This document shows positions 17,257 to 25,426 of a stretch of DNA of 37,769 bases, piece by piece. This DNA is from JAUWMI01 sp964454265. GTDB lineage: Bacteria > Sumerlaeota > Sumerlaeia > MWCT01 > JAUWMI01. A program made the translations under genes and the position numbers. Position 1 is the stretch's first letter. Each line of letters starts with the position of its first letter. The stretch covers positions 1 through 37,769 of the forward strand of contig CAYVXD010000025.1 in assembly GCA_964454265.1 (NCBI GenBank), in the 5' to 3' direction. A model generated the notes under the pieces. That model did not search any database, was not told the origin of the DNA, and was given only the letters and a program-made list of their open reading frames with translations.

Positions 17257-18288
17257 TCAGGGGCGAGCCCAGAGTGACGGCACTGGCAGATCCTTCATGG
17301 TCAAGAATCCAGAAGGTGCGATGAGCACTTTTGGAATGAGATTCACGACGCTCGCCGCTGTGGCCAATCGACCGCGCTGTGCAATCTGGCCTGGAATCAT
17401 TATCTCCACATTTGGTTTCCCCTCGATCATCGCATAGTCTCCCATGTCCACATCATCCTCGTGCGGCCTGGGCGCCACTATGCCTATCATCTCGATGCTG
17501 ACGAGCGTCTGCCCCGCCTTTTTCCCATATACCTTCTGCTGAAATCCACACACAGTGCCCGGCCGGATGGTAACAAACGGTGTTTCACGCTGCGAGCGAG
17601 AGACAAGCGGCTCCTTGCTCTGTTCTATCTCGTCCAGGTCCCAGCCCATACACGCGGCAATCATGGCCGCCGACTCGGCCAGACCAATTTGACCCATTGT
17701 TCCCTCCTGCATTCCTTTCTCAACATCTGCGCGCAGCAATCCTGCACCGATCTGGCGCATCGTGGCCGGCCCGTAGTGCGAAAAATCAACTGCGCGCCGC
17801 ACTCGCACGCGCTCGACTTCCCAACAGACACCGCTCATAAAGACCGGCAACATGTCCATGGCGAATCCAGCGTTCACGCCAGTAGCCAGCACGCTAACGC
17901 CACACGCCTTCGCCTGCTCGTCAAGCCGCTCCGCTCGTTTAACGTTCGCACCAATAGGATAGAAGAGCTCCTGGGCAATAGTGATCACATTCATTCTGTG
18001 CGTTACGGCCCGCAAGATTTGCCCGTACGCTTCGTCCATGAATGCGGTCGTAGCATGCAACATAACGTCTGCCGTCACTTTCCCGATCACCTCTTCCGGC
18101 GGAAAAGTAACCTTGACCCCGAGTTCGCCCTCCAGGCCGGCAACAGCGCCAACGTCGCGCCCTATTTTTTCTGGATCAATGTCAATCGCCCCGACAATCT
18201 TCACCCAGGGCTTCTCGGACAGCAACTGGATTATATTACTCCCCATTACGCCAACGCCATATTGAATCACGCGCACCGGATCATCCAT
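17257..18288 (-). CDS. DapB-like / 2,4-diaminopentanoate-dehydrogenase-like NAD(P)-dependent oxidoreductase
   Basis: A 343-residue protein with a dihydrodipicolinate-reductase-like N-terminal Rossmann fold: VIQYGVGVMGSNI (8-19), then IDIDPEKIGRDVG and DVMLHATTAFMDEAYGQI. Later parts (VITIAQELFYP, GVNAGFAMDMLP, VERVRVRRAVDFSHYGPATMRQIG) are like 2,4-diaminopentanoate dehydrogenase (Ord) of clostridial ornithine breakdown. That enzyme oxidatively deaminates 2,4-diaminopentanoate with NAD(P). The ornithine aminomutase and thiolase partner genes are absent here, so the true substrate may differ. The ATG at 18288 has a weak GCAGAG upstream. It lies 111 bases upstream of pabBC on the same strand and may be cotranscribed, but there is no functional link that I can see. 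Confidence 0.75.
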   Translation of the reverse strand: MDDPVRVIQYGVGVMGSNIIQLLSEKPWVKIVGAIDIDPEKIGRDVGAVAGLEGELGVKVTFPPEEVIGKVTADVMLHATTAFMDEAYGQILRAVTHRMNVITIAQELFYPIGANVKRAERLDEQAKACGVSVLATGVNAGFAMDMLPVFMSGVCWEVERVRVRRAVDFSHYGPATMRQIGAGLLRADVEKGMQEGTMGQIGLAESAAMIAACMGWDLDEIEQSKEPLVSRSQRETPFVTIRPGTVCGFQQKVYGKKAGQTLVSIEMIGIVAPRPHEDDVDMGDYAMIEGKPNVEIMIPGQIAQRGRLATAASVVNLIPKVLIAPSGFLTMKDLPVPSLWARP

Positions 18289-18817
18289 TACAATCTCTGC
18301 TTTCCTTGCACCTGTTAATAGTTCCGTCGCTATAAAAAAGGTTCATCATGATTTTTTTTGAATTTTCACAAATAAAAAGAAAAACAAGCAACAAGTCTTT
18401 ATCTGTGTTCATCTGCGTTCATCCGCGCTTTAAATGTTTGAGCTATTCTTGCAACCGCAGATGCACGCGGATTTAAATCAAGCTTCGCCCGTTATGGAAA
18501 GCAATACCCTTTGACTCGGCGCAGGCATTGAGAAACATATTCTGACCATAAAATCAACTGCTGGCAAGCTCAAAATATGCATACATGCGCCATTGCGTAT
18601 AAGACAGGCCGGCGTGTCGCCTCCTCAGGGCCTGATGCCATCCGCAACCCGAGCATAAATCCCTTGCATCGCGATAAAAAATCGGTTATAGAAGTTTGGT
18701 CACGTTCTTCATATATGTCTGCGCCAAGGCTCAGCACGGGCAGCGTGGTCCGGGGCAGATGGAGAGGTGATTGTTCGTACTGGCATGGCTCAGGCAGAAA
18801 AGGAGGTTTCACAACCA
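18289..18817. other. Repeat-bearing spacer, no gene seen
   Basis: Overlapping frames at 18570-18837 on both strands have no family features and cross into the next gene. The spacer has AT-rich sequence at 18330-18395, a CACAGAT-family element at about 18400-18480, and AGGAGG at 18801-18806, which serves the next gene. Confidence 0.55.
18400..18477. repeat. CACAGAT hairpin element, copy B
   Basis: ATCTGTGTTCATCTGCG and ATCCGCGCTTTAAAT (18401-18435) are followed by CGCAGATGCACGCGGATTTAAAT-like sequence (18457-18477) in inverted orientation. Pairing of the arms is good but imperfect. The words are the same as in the element at 15282-15350, with CGCAG/CTGCG variants. Confidence 0.7.
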
Positions 18818-20356
18818 ATGCTCACCTTCAGACATAACCCATACGCAGGAGGGCCATCCCGGCTGTATTGCTTCTGCCTGGTTTTTTTGCTTAGCGGAAT
18901 GATGGCATCATTTCTCTATGCCGCGGAGATTCCAGATGCAGTGAAACAACTCGAAGCAAAGGGGGATTTTATGAAAGCCCAACATATACTACGCAATCTC
19001 GCAAAACAAAAGGATATTTCACCATCGTCGCGCAATGCGCTTCTTTTTGAAATCGAGCGCCTTGAGCGCATTCGTAAAGATTTCACTCTGACCGAGGATG
19101 CACTCCTCGAGCAGCTGCGCAAATACATGCCAGACGCTTCAGCAGAAGACATCGCGCGCTGGCGTAAGGAAGGGGCATTGGAATCGCGGGTGATTGACGG
19201 TAGGCTTTATTACTTTAACCGTAGCCGCGTGAACTTGTTTCGCCTGAGCGAAGAGGCACAGAAACGCATGGATGCAGCCAAACCGCCAGTGAGTCCCACG
19301 CCGACATCACCAACACCTGCAGCGCCCGCGACTGCCAAGCCCGCCTTCAGCATGCACGACCATATGCGCGATATCATTCAAGCGCGCACGAAATCCTCCT
19401 CGCCCTACGTTCTCCCCCAGCGCCATCGCATTCACTATACACTCTCGGTAAATCCCGATGTTGTACCTCCCGGCGAGACGATCCGCTGCTGGCTGCTCTA
19501 TCCCCGTGAATGCCCATATCAATCGGACATCAAACTGATCTCCTCCACACCACCGAATGCACGCCTTGCGCCGCCCGAGCATCTCCAACGTACGGTTTAT
19601 CTCGAACAATCCGCCGCGCCCGCGGGCAAACCCACCCTCTTCTCCGTGGTATACGAATACACAATGTCGGCATTCTACCAGTCAATTGATCCCGCGCAGG
19701 TCAAACCCTACGATAAGAAGAGCGCACTCTATCTGGAGTTTACGGCTGAGCGGTCGCAGCACCTGGTCTTTACGCCCGAGCTGCGCAAGCTGGCACGCGA
19801 GATTGTGGGCAACGAGACAAACCCCTATCTCAAGGCGAAAAAGATCTTCTGGTGGATTGATAAAAATATTCGCTATGCCTCCGCAAGGGAGTACTCCAAC
19901 ATTCCGAATATCAGCATGTACTGCTACGAGATGGGCCATGGCGACTGTGGTATTCAAGGGATACTCTTCATTGTTCTCTGCCGCATCAGCGGTGTGCCGG
20001 CGCGCTGGCAATCCGGATGGTCCGTGCGACCCGATAGTCCGAACATGCACGATTGGACTGAGTTTTACGTCGAGCCTTATGGCTGGCTGCTCGCAGACCC
20101 TTCGCGAGGACTGCAAGATTCAGAGGACCCCGCTATTCGTTCGTTCTTTTTTGGCAACACCGACCATTTCCGCCTGATCAGCAACAATGACTTCGGGCAG
20201 CCGCTCGATCCACCAAAAACGCATTTCCGCTCCGAAACCGTGGACTTTCAGCGCGGTGAGGTCGAATGGCGTGGAGGTAACCTCTACTTTGATCAATGGG
20301 ATTGGGACATGAAGATAGAACAAATCCGGATTCAGAAAGGACCTGACAATAAATAG
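18818..20356 (+). CDS. Secreted or periplasmic transglutaminase-like protein
   Basis: A 512-residue protein from the ATG at 18818, chosen because AGGAGG (18801-18806) precedes it; an earlier in-frame start would add 17 residues before the signal peptide. Residues about 15-36 (LYCFCLVFLLSGMMASFLYAA) look like a signal peptide. Then come an alpha-helical region (about 40-150), a Pro/Thr/Ala-rich linker (about 155-175), a beta-rich segment, and a transglutaminase core. The core has NPYLKAKKIFWWIDKNIRYA, the catalytic Cys in GHGDCGIQG (Cys377), His in MHDWTEFYV (His411) and Asp in LLADPSRG (Asp427). In bacteria such proteins are mostly proteases, peptide hydrolases or uncharacterised cell-wall-associated enzymes rather than true cross-linkers. 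No operon partner is adjacent; the gene converges on the ACT gene through a repeat-rich spacer. Confidence 0.87.
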   Translation: MLTFRHNPYAGGPSRLYCFCLVFLLSGMMASFLYAAEIPDAVKQLEAKGDFMKAQHILRNLAKQKDISPSSRNALLFEIERLERIRKDFTLTEDALLEQLRKYMPDASAEDIARWRKEGALESRVIDGRLYYFNRSRVNLFRLSEEAQKRMDAAKPPVSPTPTSPTPAAPATAKPAFSMHDHMRDIIQARTKSSSPYVLPQRHRIHYTLSVNPDVVPPGETIRCWLLYPRECPYQSDIKLISSTPPNARLAPPEHLQRTVYLEQSAAPAGKPTLFSVVYEYTMSAFYQSIDPAQVKPYDKKSALYLEFTAERSQHLVFTPELRKLAREIVGNETNPYLKAKKIFWWIDKNIRYASAREYSNIPNISMYCYEMGHGDCGIQGILFIVLCRISGVPARWQSGWSVRPDSPNMHDWTEFYVEPYGWLLADPSRGLQDSEDPAIRSFFFGNTDHFRLISNNDFGQPLDPPKTHFRSETVDFQRGEVEWRGGNLYFDQWDWDMKIEQIRIQKGPDNK

Positions 20357-20372
20357 GTCCGAATTAGAATTC

Positions 20373-20430
20373 GTAGGGGCGACCCTTGTGGTTGCCCAAA
20401 ATAATAGGGCACGCCGCGGCGTGCCCCTAC
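20373..20430. repeat. GTAGGGGC palindromic element, copy 1
   Basis: The outer arms GTAGGGGC (20373-20380) and GCCCCTAC (20423-20430) are perfect inverted repeats. Inside lies a perfect 20-base palindrome GGGCACGCCGCGGCGTGCCC (20407-20426) that overlaps the right arm. Two mutually exclusive hairpins are therefore possible. Confidence 0.8.
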
Positions 20431-20465
20431 AATGGGTAAAATTATTGCTTCGTTTAAATCATTCC

Positions 20466-20524
20466 GCGTTCATCTGTGTTCATCTGTGGTTTTAATAGAC
20501 AATTTATTATCCCAACCGCAGATG
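20466..20524. repeat. CACAGAT hairpin element, copy C
   Basis: CATCTGTGGTT (20481-20491) and AACCGCAGATG (20514-20524) are inverted repeats at 10 of 11 positions, and a further TTCATCTGTG sits on the left side. The element is placed directly between two GTAGGGGC elements. Confidence 0.75.
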
Positions 20525-20537
20525 CCCCACGGGTTAT

Positions 20538-20568
20538 GTAGGGGCAACCCGCTGCAGCGTGCCCCTAC
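20538..20568. repeat. GTAGGGGC palindromic element, copy 2
   Basis: GTAGGGGCA (20538-20546) pairs perfectly with TGCCCCTAC (20560-20568), and the interior contains the 10-base palindrome CGCTGCAGCG (20550-20559). It can form a compact bulged hairpin. The flank to the right (TTTCTCTGTGCCTCCGTGGC, 20571-20590) looks like another dispersed word. Confidence 0.8.
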
Positions 20569-20612
20569 GGTTTCTCTGTGCCTCCGTGGCTATACTTAAT
20601 TACCGCCGGCGA

Positions 20613-20990
20613 CTATTGAAACAACGACAGCGCCCTGTCAATATCCGACACATCAAGAATCACTATCACTGTCTTCTGATCCTTCGCCATTACTCCGTAG
20701 CAATAGTCAATGTTGATGCCCGCAGTTCCCAATTTCGAAGCCAAAAATGCCAATTCCCCCGGCTTATTTTCCATTTCCACCTTCAGCACCTCGCGCATCT
20801 CAACTTCATAATTCGCCTTGATCAGCACCTCTACAGCACGACGGCTATCTGACACGAGCAATTTAGCCACATCCTGAAATACCCCGATCGCCTCGATGTT
20901 AATCTTCTTCTGGTTGAGAAGTCCACACAGCTCGCCAATGGCTCCCGGCTTGTTTTCCAGCACAGCGAATACCTCTTCAATTTTCTCCAT
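20613..20990 (-). CDS. Tandem ACT-domain protein
   Basis: A 125-residue protein made of two ACT domains and nothing else: residues about 3-60 (EEVFAVLENKPGAIGELCGLLNQKKINIEAIGVF) and about 68-125 (LKVEMENKPGELAFLASKLGTAGINIDYCYG). Each has the ENKPG motif and the beta-alpha-beta pattern of small-molecule, usually amino-acid-binding regulators. Stand-alone tandem ACT proteins of this size are common and mostly uncharacterised; amino-acid sensing is inference. GGGGG lies seven bases before the ATG at 20990; the GTG six bases upstream of that ATG is too close to the site to be the start. Monocistronic on the minus strand. Confidence 0.88.
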   Translation of the reverse strand: MEKIEEVFAVLENKPGAIGELCGLLNQKKINIEAIGVFQDVAKLLVSDSRRAVEVLIKANYEVEMREVLKVEMENKPGELAFLASKLGTAGINIDYCYGVMAKDQKTVIVILDVSDIDRALSLFQ

Positions 20991-21012
20991 AAACACACCC
21001 CCTTCGTTTTTG

Positions 21013-21043
21013 ATCCGTGTTCATCTGCGTTCATCTGTGATTT
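21013..21043. repeat. CACAGAT-family half element
   Basis: Carries ATCCGTGTTCATCTGCG followed by TTCATCTGTGATTT, a right-arm-type sequence. Its inverted partner may be the left arm of the next element at 21081. Confidence 0.65.
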
Positions 21044-21080
21044 CAATATTCTTTTAACTCGCGCTGACAAAAAATCTTAA

Positions 21081-21162
21081 CCACAGATGCACACAGATAT
21101 ACACAGATACAACTCTAAATCTTCTACCCATAAAATCCATGTCCATCTGTGTTGATCTGTGG
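21081..21162. repeat. CACAGAT hairpin element, copy D
   Basis: Left arm 21081-21108 (CCACAGATGCACACAGAT...) and right arm 21135-21162 are reverse complements at 22 of 28 positions, with a 26-base loop. The arm sequence agrees closely with copy A. Confidence 0.8.
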
Positions 21163-21249
21163 CTTCAACGCCTTTTATTCTACAACCTTCTCTCCAGCAG
21201 CGCTTTCCCTGGTCGCACAGGTCAAGCTCTGGCTGCCTGGGCTGAACTC

Positions 21250-21555
21250 CTAGTTGAACTGCATGGTGATGGTTACGACATCGTCTTTGAAATGGCGATA
21301 GAGAAAACCGATGAAGGAACCCAAGAGCTGCCACTCGTCCTCTTCAGCGGAGCGCCCACTCGTGACCTCCACGCAGAGTACATCGCCAATTCCTTTTTCA
21401 AATTTGACAAATCCTTTAAAGCGCGTGTGCTTCCACTTGCCCGCCGCCGCGCGGCGAAACGTCCCTGTGCCCCGCTGACGCAACTCGCGCTCCTTTTCCT
21501 CTAACCCTCGCTTTAAATTCACCTCTTCCGCTGGAATAATCTGAATGCCAATCAT
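21250..21555 (-). CDS. Small uncharacterised protein, 101 residues
   Basis: I do not recognise a family. The frame starts at an ATG with a good AAGGGGTGGG Shine-Dalgarno upstream and reads MIGIQIIPAEEVNLKRGLEE. It has an N-terminal charged helix (about 10-30, EEKERELRQRG), a basic stretch (FRRAAAGKWKHTRFKG), and a C-terminal half of alternating hydrophobic residues ending in VVTITMQFN, which suggests a beta-rich fold. There is no signal peptide or membrane segment. It lies alone between a CACAGAT element and a repeat-rich spacer. Confidence 0.6.
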   Translation of the reverse strand: MIGIQIIPAEEVNLKRGLEEKERELRQRGTGTFRRAAAGKWKHTRFKGFVKFEKGIGDVLCVEVTSGRSAEEDEWQLLGSFIGFLYRHFKDDVVTITMQFN

Positions 21556-21794
21556 ACGCCCACCCCTTTCTGCAGGCTCTGTAATGAGATAACGACAACT
21601 TTTGACAAAAAATCACAGTGCCCTTACGGGGCAATCAAAAACCTATAAACATACTACGTCCGGCACGAAATGCCAGCTTCGTCCCAAAGGTTTTCAAACA
21701 CATGATACATACAATCATACCACACAGAATCGTGCAACAGTTAAGTGCAAAATCCCACTCACCAGCTGCACATAATTTTTGTTCGGAGTGATCA

Positions 21795-21914
21795 CGTGAA
21801 CTCAAAGACTATTCTCACGCTAAGGCGCAAAGACGCAAAGAAAAGCAAAATGTAAGACTGCACAATTCAGTATAATTTCTTGGCGACTTGGCGGCTTTGC
21901 GTGAGATCTTTATA
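21795..21914. repeat. 120-base unit with imperfect terminal inverted repeats, copy 1
   Basis: Within the unit, TCACGCTAAGGCGCAAAG... (starting at 21814) and the reverse complement of the right side (ending GCGTGA near 21904) match at 24 of 29 positions. This gives a MITE-like hairpin of about 90 bases. The whole unit recurs 165 bases downstream across the N gap. A related element lies at 35792-35854. Confidence 0.82.
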
Positions 21915-21959
21915 ATTCGCTGTTACATGGCTTGCATCTTAGCGTTCTTTACTTCTTAG

Positions 21960-22169
21960 CGTGAACTCAAAGACTATTCTCACGCTAAGGCGCAAAGACG
22001 CAAAGAAAAGCAAANNNNNNNNNNNNNNNNNNNNNNNNNNNNNNNNNNNNNNNNNNNNNNNNNNNNNNNNNNNNNNNNNNNNNNNNNNNNNNNNNNNNNN
22101 NNNNNNNNNNNNNNGCACAATTCAGTATAATTTCTTGGCGACTTGGCGGCTTTGCGTGAGATCTTTATA
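21960..22169. repeat. Second copy of the 120-base unit, interrupted by the N gap
   Basis: Bases 21960-22014 are identical to 21795-21849, and 22115-22169 are identical to 21860-21914. Each match is exactly 55 bases and stops at a mismatch on the outer side. Only ten bases of the first copy (21850-21859) have no counterpart; these are what the 100 Ns should replace if this copy is complete. Confidence 0.85.
22015..22114. other. Assembly gap of exactly 100 Ns
   Basis: A round-number placeholder. The flanking 55-base matches to the upstream unit indicate a scaffolding join across a collapsed repeat, not 100 unknown bases. Confidence 0.95.
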
Positions 22170-22238
22170 TTTCCTATTGACTTTCGCTTTTTCTTCGCCT
22201 ACAGGGTAACTATCAGTCTTCGAGAGCCCAGGAATACA

Positions 22239-25200
22239 ATGTTTGTCCATCTCCATAACCATAGTAATTTCAGTTTTCTGGATAGCACCATCACGGTCGA
22301 GCAGCTGGTCGAATGCGCCTCCCAGGAGCGGATGGCCAGTGTAGCCCTGACCGATACAAATGGCCTGTATGCCGCTGTAGCGTTTTACAAGAAAGCCAGA
22401 GAAGCGGGCCTGAAACCGATCCTCGGTGCTGAACTCACTGACCCGAGAGGCACCGACCGCGCCCTCCTGCTTGCCAAATCCTACCGTGGCTACACCGAGC
22501 TCTCAGCACTAATTACCCGACGCCATCTAGCCGAAGATTTTGATCTCGCGACTGAACTCCAGCACACCTCCACAGAGCTGATCATCCTGACCGACAGCCT
22601 CGCGCTCCTCAAGGCGCTCCGCGGCCGTGCAGACCTCTACGCCGAGCTCATCCTCACATCTCCGCGCCGTAGCCTCTGCCGACGCCTCTACGACCTTGCC
22701 CGCCAGCACCAGATTCCACTCGTTGCCACGAACGACGTCCACCTTGCCTCCCCTGCAGATTACGACACATATCGTATTCTGCGCGCCGCCGCTGAGCGCG
22801 CAACCATCCATACGGTTGACCCTGCGCGTCTCGTGTCGCCCGAACATTTCTTTGCATCGCCCCGCGAGATGGCCCAGCGTTTCTGCGGGCTTACCGCTCC
22901 CCTGCGCGCAACCCTGGAAATAGCCGAGCAGTGCAACGTCGCCCTTCCGCTCGGCACGTGGAAATTTCCCCCCTGTGCGCTCCCGCAAGGCGAAACATCC
23001 TTCTCAGCTCTCTGGAAAGTCACCTTCGACGGCCTGAAGGCGCGCTACCAGCCGCTAACCCAGGAGGTGATCAATCGGCTGAAACACGAGCTGGAGATCA
23101 TAGACCGTCTGGGTTTCTGCGAGTACTTCCTGGTAGTGCACCGTATTGTGAAAGAAGCGCGGCAGCGTGGGTTTTTTCTGGTAGGCCGCGGCTCAGCCGT
23201 GAATTCCATTGTCTCCTACAGCCTCGGACTCACAAACGTTGATCCACTCCGCTACAACCTCTACTTCGAGCGCTTTCTTAACCCCGAGCGCGGCTCGCCG
23301 CCAGACATTGACATTGACTTCTCCTGGAAAGACCGCGACGAACTGATCCAGTGGATCTACGACTACTTCGGCCAGGATAAGGTCGCGCTGATCTCAACCA
23401 CGGTCACGATGCGCGCCCGCTACGCAATTCGCGAGACAGCCAAGGCGCTCGGCATTCCCGAGAGCGAAGTAAACGAATTCACCCGTCCCATTCCCGGCTA
23501 CTTCATGGATCACGTTGATCTCCACGAGCTCCCCCGCGTGTTTCCCGAATGCCAGCACCTGCCGATTGAGCGCGAGCCGTGGGCCACCATACTCAGCCAC
23601 GCGCAGCACATCCTGGGCTTCCCGCGCAATCTCTCCATCCACTGCGCTGGTATCGTCATTGCCCCGGAGCCAATCACCCACTTCACCCCGCTTCAGCGTG
23701 CCGCAAAAGGTTTCGTCATCACGCAGATGGATATGTTTCCAATCGAAGATCTCGGTCTGATCAAGATTGATCTGCTGAGCCAGCGCTCGCTCGGGGCAAT
23801 GAAAGACTGCCTTGCGGCTGTCCGCACCCACACGTGCGACGACCCGCCGGTAGATAATTTTGCCCGCATAACCGCTGATCCCGAAACCCGCCATCTCATC
23901 CGCACCGGCCGCACTATGGGCTGCTTCTACATCGAGAGTCCCGGCATGCGTGCTCTGCTCGAGCGCCTCGAGTGCGACGGTTTTGAGATGCTTGTGGCAG
24001 CCAGCTCAATCATCCGGCCTGGCGTGGCAGAGTCGGGCATGATGCGTGCCTTCATAGATCGGCACCGCGACCCTTCAAAAATTACCTATCTGCATCCGAA
24101 GCTCGAGCCGCTGCTACGCGAAACCTACGGCGTGATGATCTACCAGGAGGACGTCATGCGGGTGGCGCACGAGCTGGGCGGGATGAGCCTGGGCGAGGCG
24201 GATCTGCTAAGGCGGGCAATGTCGGGCAAGATGCGCTCGCACGACGCCATGGACCGCCTTGAGCAGTGCTTCTTCGCCTCGTGTCGCAGGCAGGATATTC
24301 CCGAGCCGATCATCCGTGAAATCTGGCGCCAGATCGCCAGCTTCGCAGGCTACTCCTTCTGCAAAGGTCATTCCGCAGCCTTTGCCGTGCTCTCCTACCA
24401 GATGACGTATCTCAAAGCCCACTATCCTGCAGAATTTATGGCCGCAGTCTTGTCCAATGGTGGTGGGTTCTACCACGCAGGCGCCTACATTCAGGAGGCG
24501 CGCCGCCTCGGGCTCCGCATTCTCCCTCCCTGCATTCACGAAAGCGAAAAGAACTACGTTGGCCGAGGCCAGACGATACGCATCGGCTTCATGGCAGTGA
24601 AGAACCTGGCTGAAAAATCAATCACCACGATTCTACGCGAGCGAATAAAGCGCCCGTTCAGCAGTCTGGAGGATTTCACCACGCGAACTCGTCTCGCTAC
24701 CCCTGAAATTGAACACCTCATCATGGTTGGCGCATTCGATTGCATGGGCCAGAAGCGGACTGCTTTGATGCTTGAGCTCTCGCACTTGAGGAAAAAGCAT
24801 GAGGGAAAACAGGGGGACGAGTTAGACCTGGTGGAGCCTGTCCGGTTGGACATCCGCTCGTCCTCACGGGACCAGTCTGGGCCGGTGCGGCCGGGAGCAG
24901 CCCTACGGGACTACAGCCGCGCTAAACGCTGCCAGTTAGAATACGAGATTCTGGGCTACATGGTGAGCGCCCATCCGCTGGAGCTCATCACCCTGCCGCA
25001 AGGCGTGACACCAGCGTGCGACATGCAGCGGCGCCTCGGCCGCAGGGTGCGCATGATCGGCTGGGCCATCTCAGGCAAACTCGTCCGCACCAAACACAAC
25101 GGCCGCTACATGAAATTTATGTCGTTCGAAGACCTCACCGGCACGTTTGAAGCCACGCTCTTCCCCAGGACGTACCAGCGCGTCGCACCTCTGACACTCA

Positions 25201-25316
25201 CCCATGGCCCTTATCTGCTTGAAGGCCGCGTGGAGAACCAGACCGGTACCTTCTCTCTCATTGTCGAAAAAATTACTCTCTATAACAACCCAAACCCAGC
25301 GCCATCAATGCCCTAA
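22239..25316 (+). CDS. dnaE2: DNA polymerase III alpha subunit of the DnaE2/ImuC (error-prone) type
   Basis: A 1025-residue C-family polymerase, shorter than replicative DnaE (about 1160), as is usual for DnaE2. The ATG at 22239 follows AGGA and starts directly with the PHP domain (MFVHLHNHSNFSFLDST); the longer frame adds repeat-derived residues. The palm catalytic motifs are present: VGRGSAVNSIVSYSLGL (315-331), PDIDIDF (355-361) and IKIDLLSQRSLG with Asp511. Fingers and helix-hairpin regions follow, then a C-terminal OB-fold (MIGWAISGKLVRTKHNGRYMKF...SFEDLTGTFEATLFP). In the PHP domain the usual TDH is TDTN (residues 38-41), so metal-dependent proofreading is doubtful. DnaE2 normally acts in SOS translesion synthesis with ImuA and ImuB, whose genes are not adjacent here. 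No LexA box was identified upstream. Confidence 0.88.
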   Translation: MFVHLHNHSNFSFLDSTITVEQLVECASQERMASVALTDTNGLYAAVAFYKKAREAGLKPILGAELTDPRGTDRALLLAKSYRGYTELSALITRRHLAEDFDLATELQHTSTELIILTDSLALLKALRGRADLYAELILTSPRRSLCRRLYDLARQHQIPLVATNDVHLASPADYDTYRILRAAAERATIHTVDPARLVSPEHFFASPREMAQRFCGLTAPLRATLEIAEQCNVALPLGTWKFPPCALPQGETSFSALWKVTFDGLKARYQPLTQEVINRLKHELEIIDRLGFCEYFLVVHRIVKEARQRGFFLVGRGSAVNSIVSYSLGLTNVDPLRYNLYFERFLNPERGSPPDIDIDFSWKDRDELIQWIYDYFGQDKVALISTTVTMRARYAIRETAKALGIPESEVNEFTRPIPGYFMDHVDLHELPRVFPECQHLPIEREPWATILSHAQHILGFPRNLSIHCAGIVIAPEPITHFTPLQRAAKGFVITQMDMFPIEDLGLIKIDLLSQRSLGAMKDCLAAVRTHTCDDPPVDNFARITADPETRHLIRTGRTMGCFYIESPGMRALLERLECDGFEMLVAASSIIRPGVAESGMMRAFIDRHRDPSKITYLHPKLEPLLRETYGVMIYQEDVMRVAHELGGMSLGEADLLRRAMSGKMRSHDAMDRLEQCFFASCRRQDIPEPIIREIWRQIASFAGYSFCKGHSAAFAVLSYQMTYLKAHYPAEFMAAVLSNGGGFYHAGAYIQEARRLGLRILPPCIHESEKNYVGRGQTIRIGFMAVKNLAEKSITTILRERIKRPFSSLEDFTTRTRLATPEIEHLIMVGAFDCMGQKRTALMLELSHLRKKHEGKQGDELDLVEPVRLDIRSSSRDQSGPVRPGAALRDYSRAKRCQLEYEILGYMVSAHPLELITLPQGVTPACDMQRRLGRRVRMIGWAISGKLVRTKHNGRYMKFMSFEDLTGTFEATLFPRTYQRVAPLTLTHGPYLLEGRVENQTGTFSLIVEKITLYNNPNPAPSMP

Positions 25317-25426
25317 AAAGTCTAGCTCGGCAGCACTTTCCAGCTTGACTGGATGAACCTGCGCATGTTAAGAGACATTAGGAAGTAGCCATTTTCATAT
25401 TGCTGAATAAGAAAGGGGGTGAAATC

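Larger units (their letters stand above)
21556..22238. other. Repeat-rich spacer with the assembly gap, no gene seen
   Basis: Contains two copies of a GCAAAGACGCAAAG inverted-repeat element and 100 Ns. Frames that run through the gap (21961-22209) are artefacts of unknown bases. TGCACATAATTTTTGTTCGGAG (about 21768-21789) loosely resembles GTGCATAATTTTTGTGCAGAG at about 12675-12695. Confidence 0.6.

Noticed and set aside
17461..18318. 285-codon plus-strand frame opposite the oxidoreductase gene
   Set aside because: Antisense shadow rich in His, Arg and Pro; the minus-strand gene has Rossmann and family motifs.
21961..22209. Open frame running through the N gap
   Set aside because: It is built from repeat sequence and unknown bases, and the gap length is artificial.
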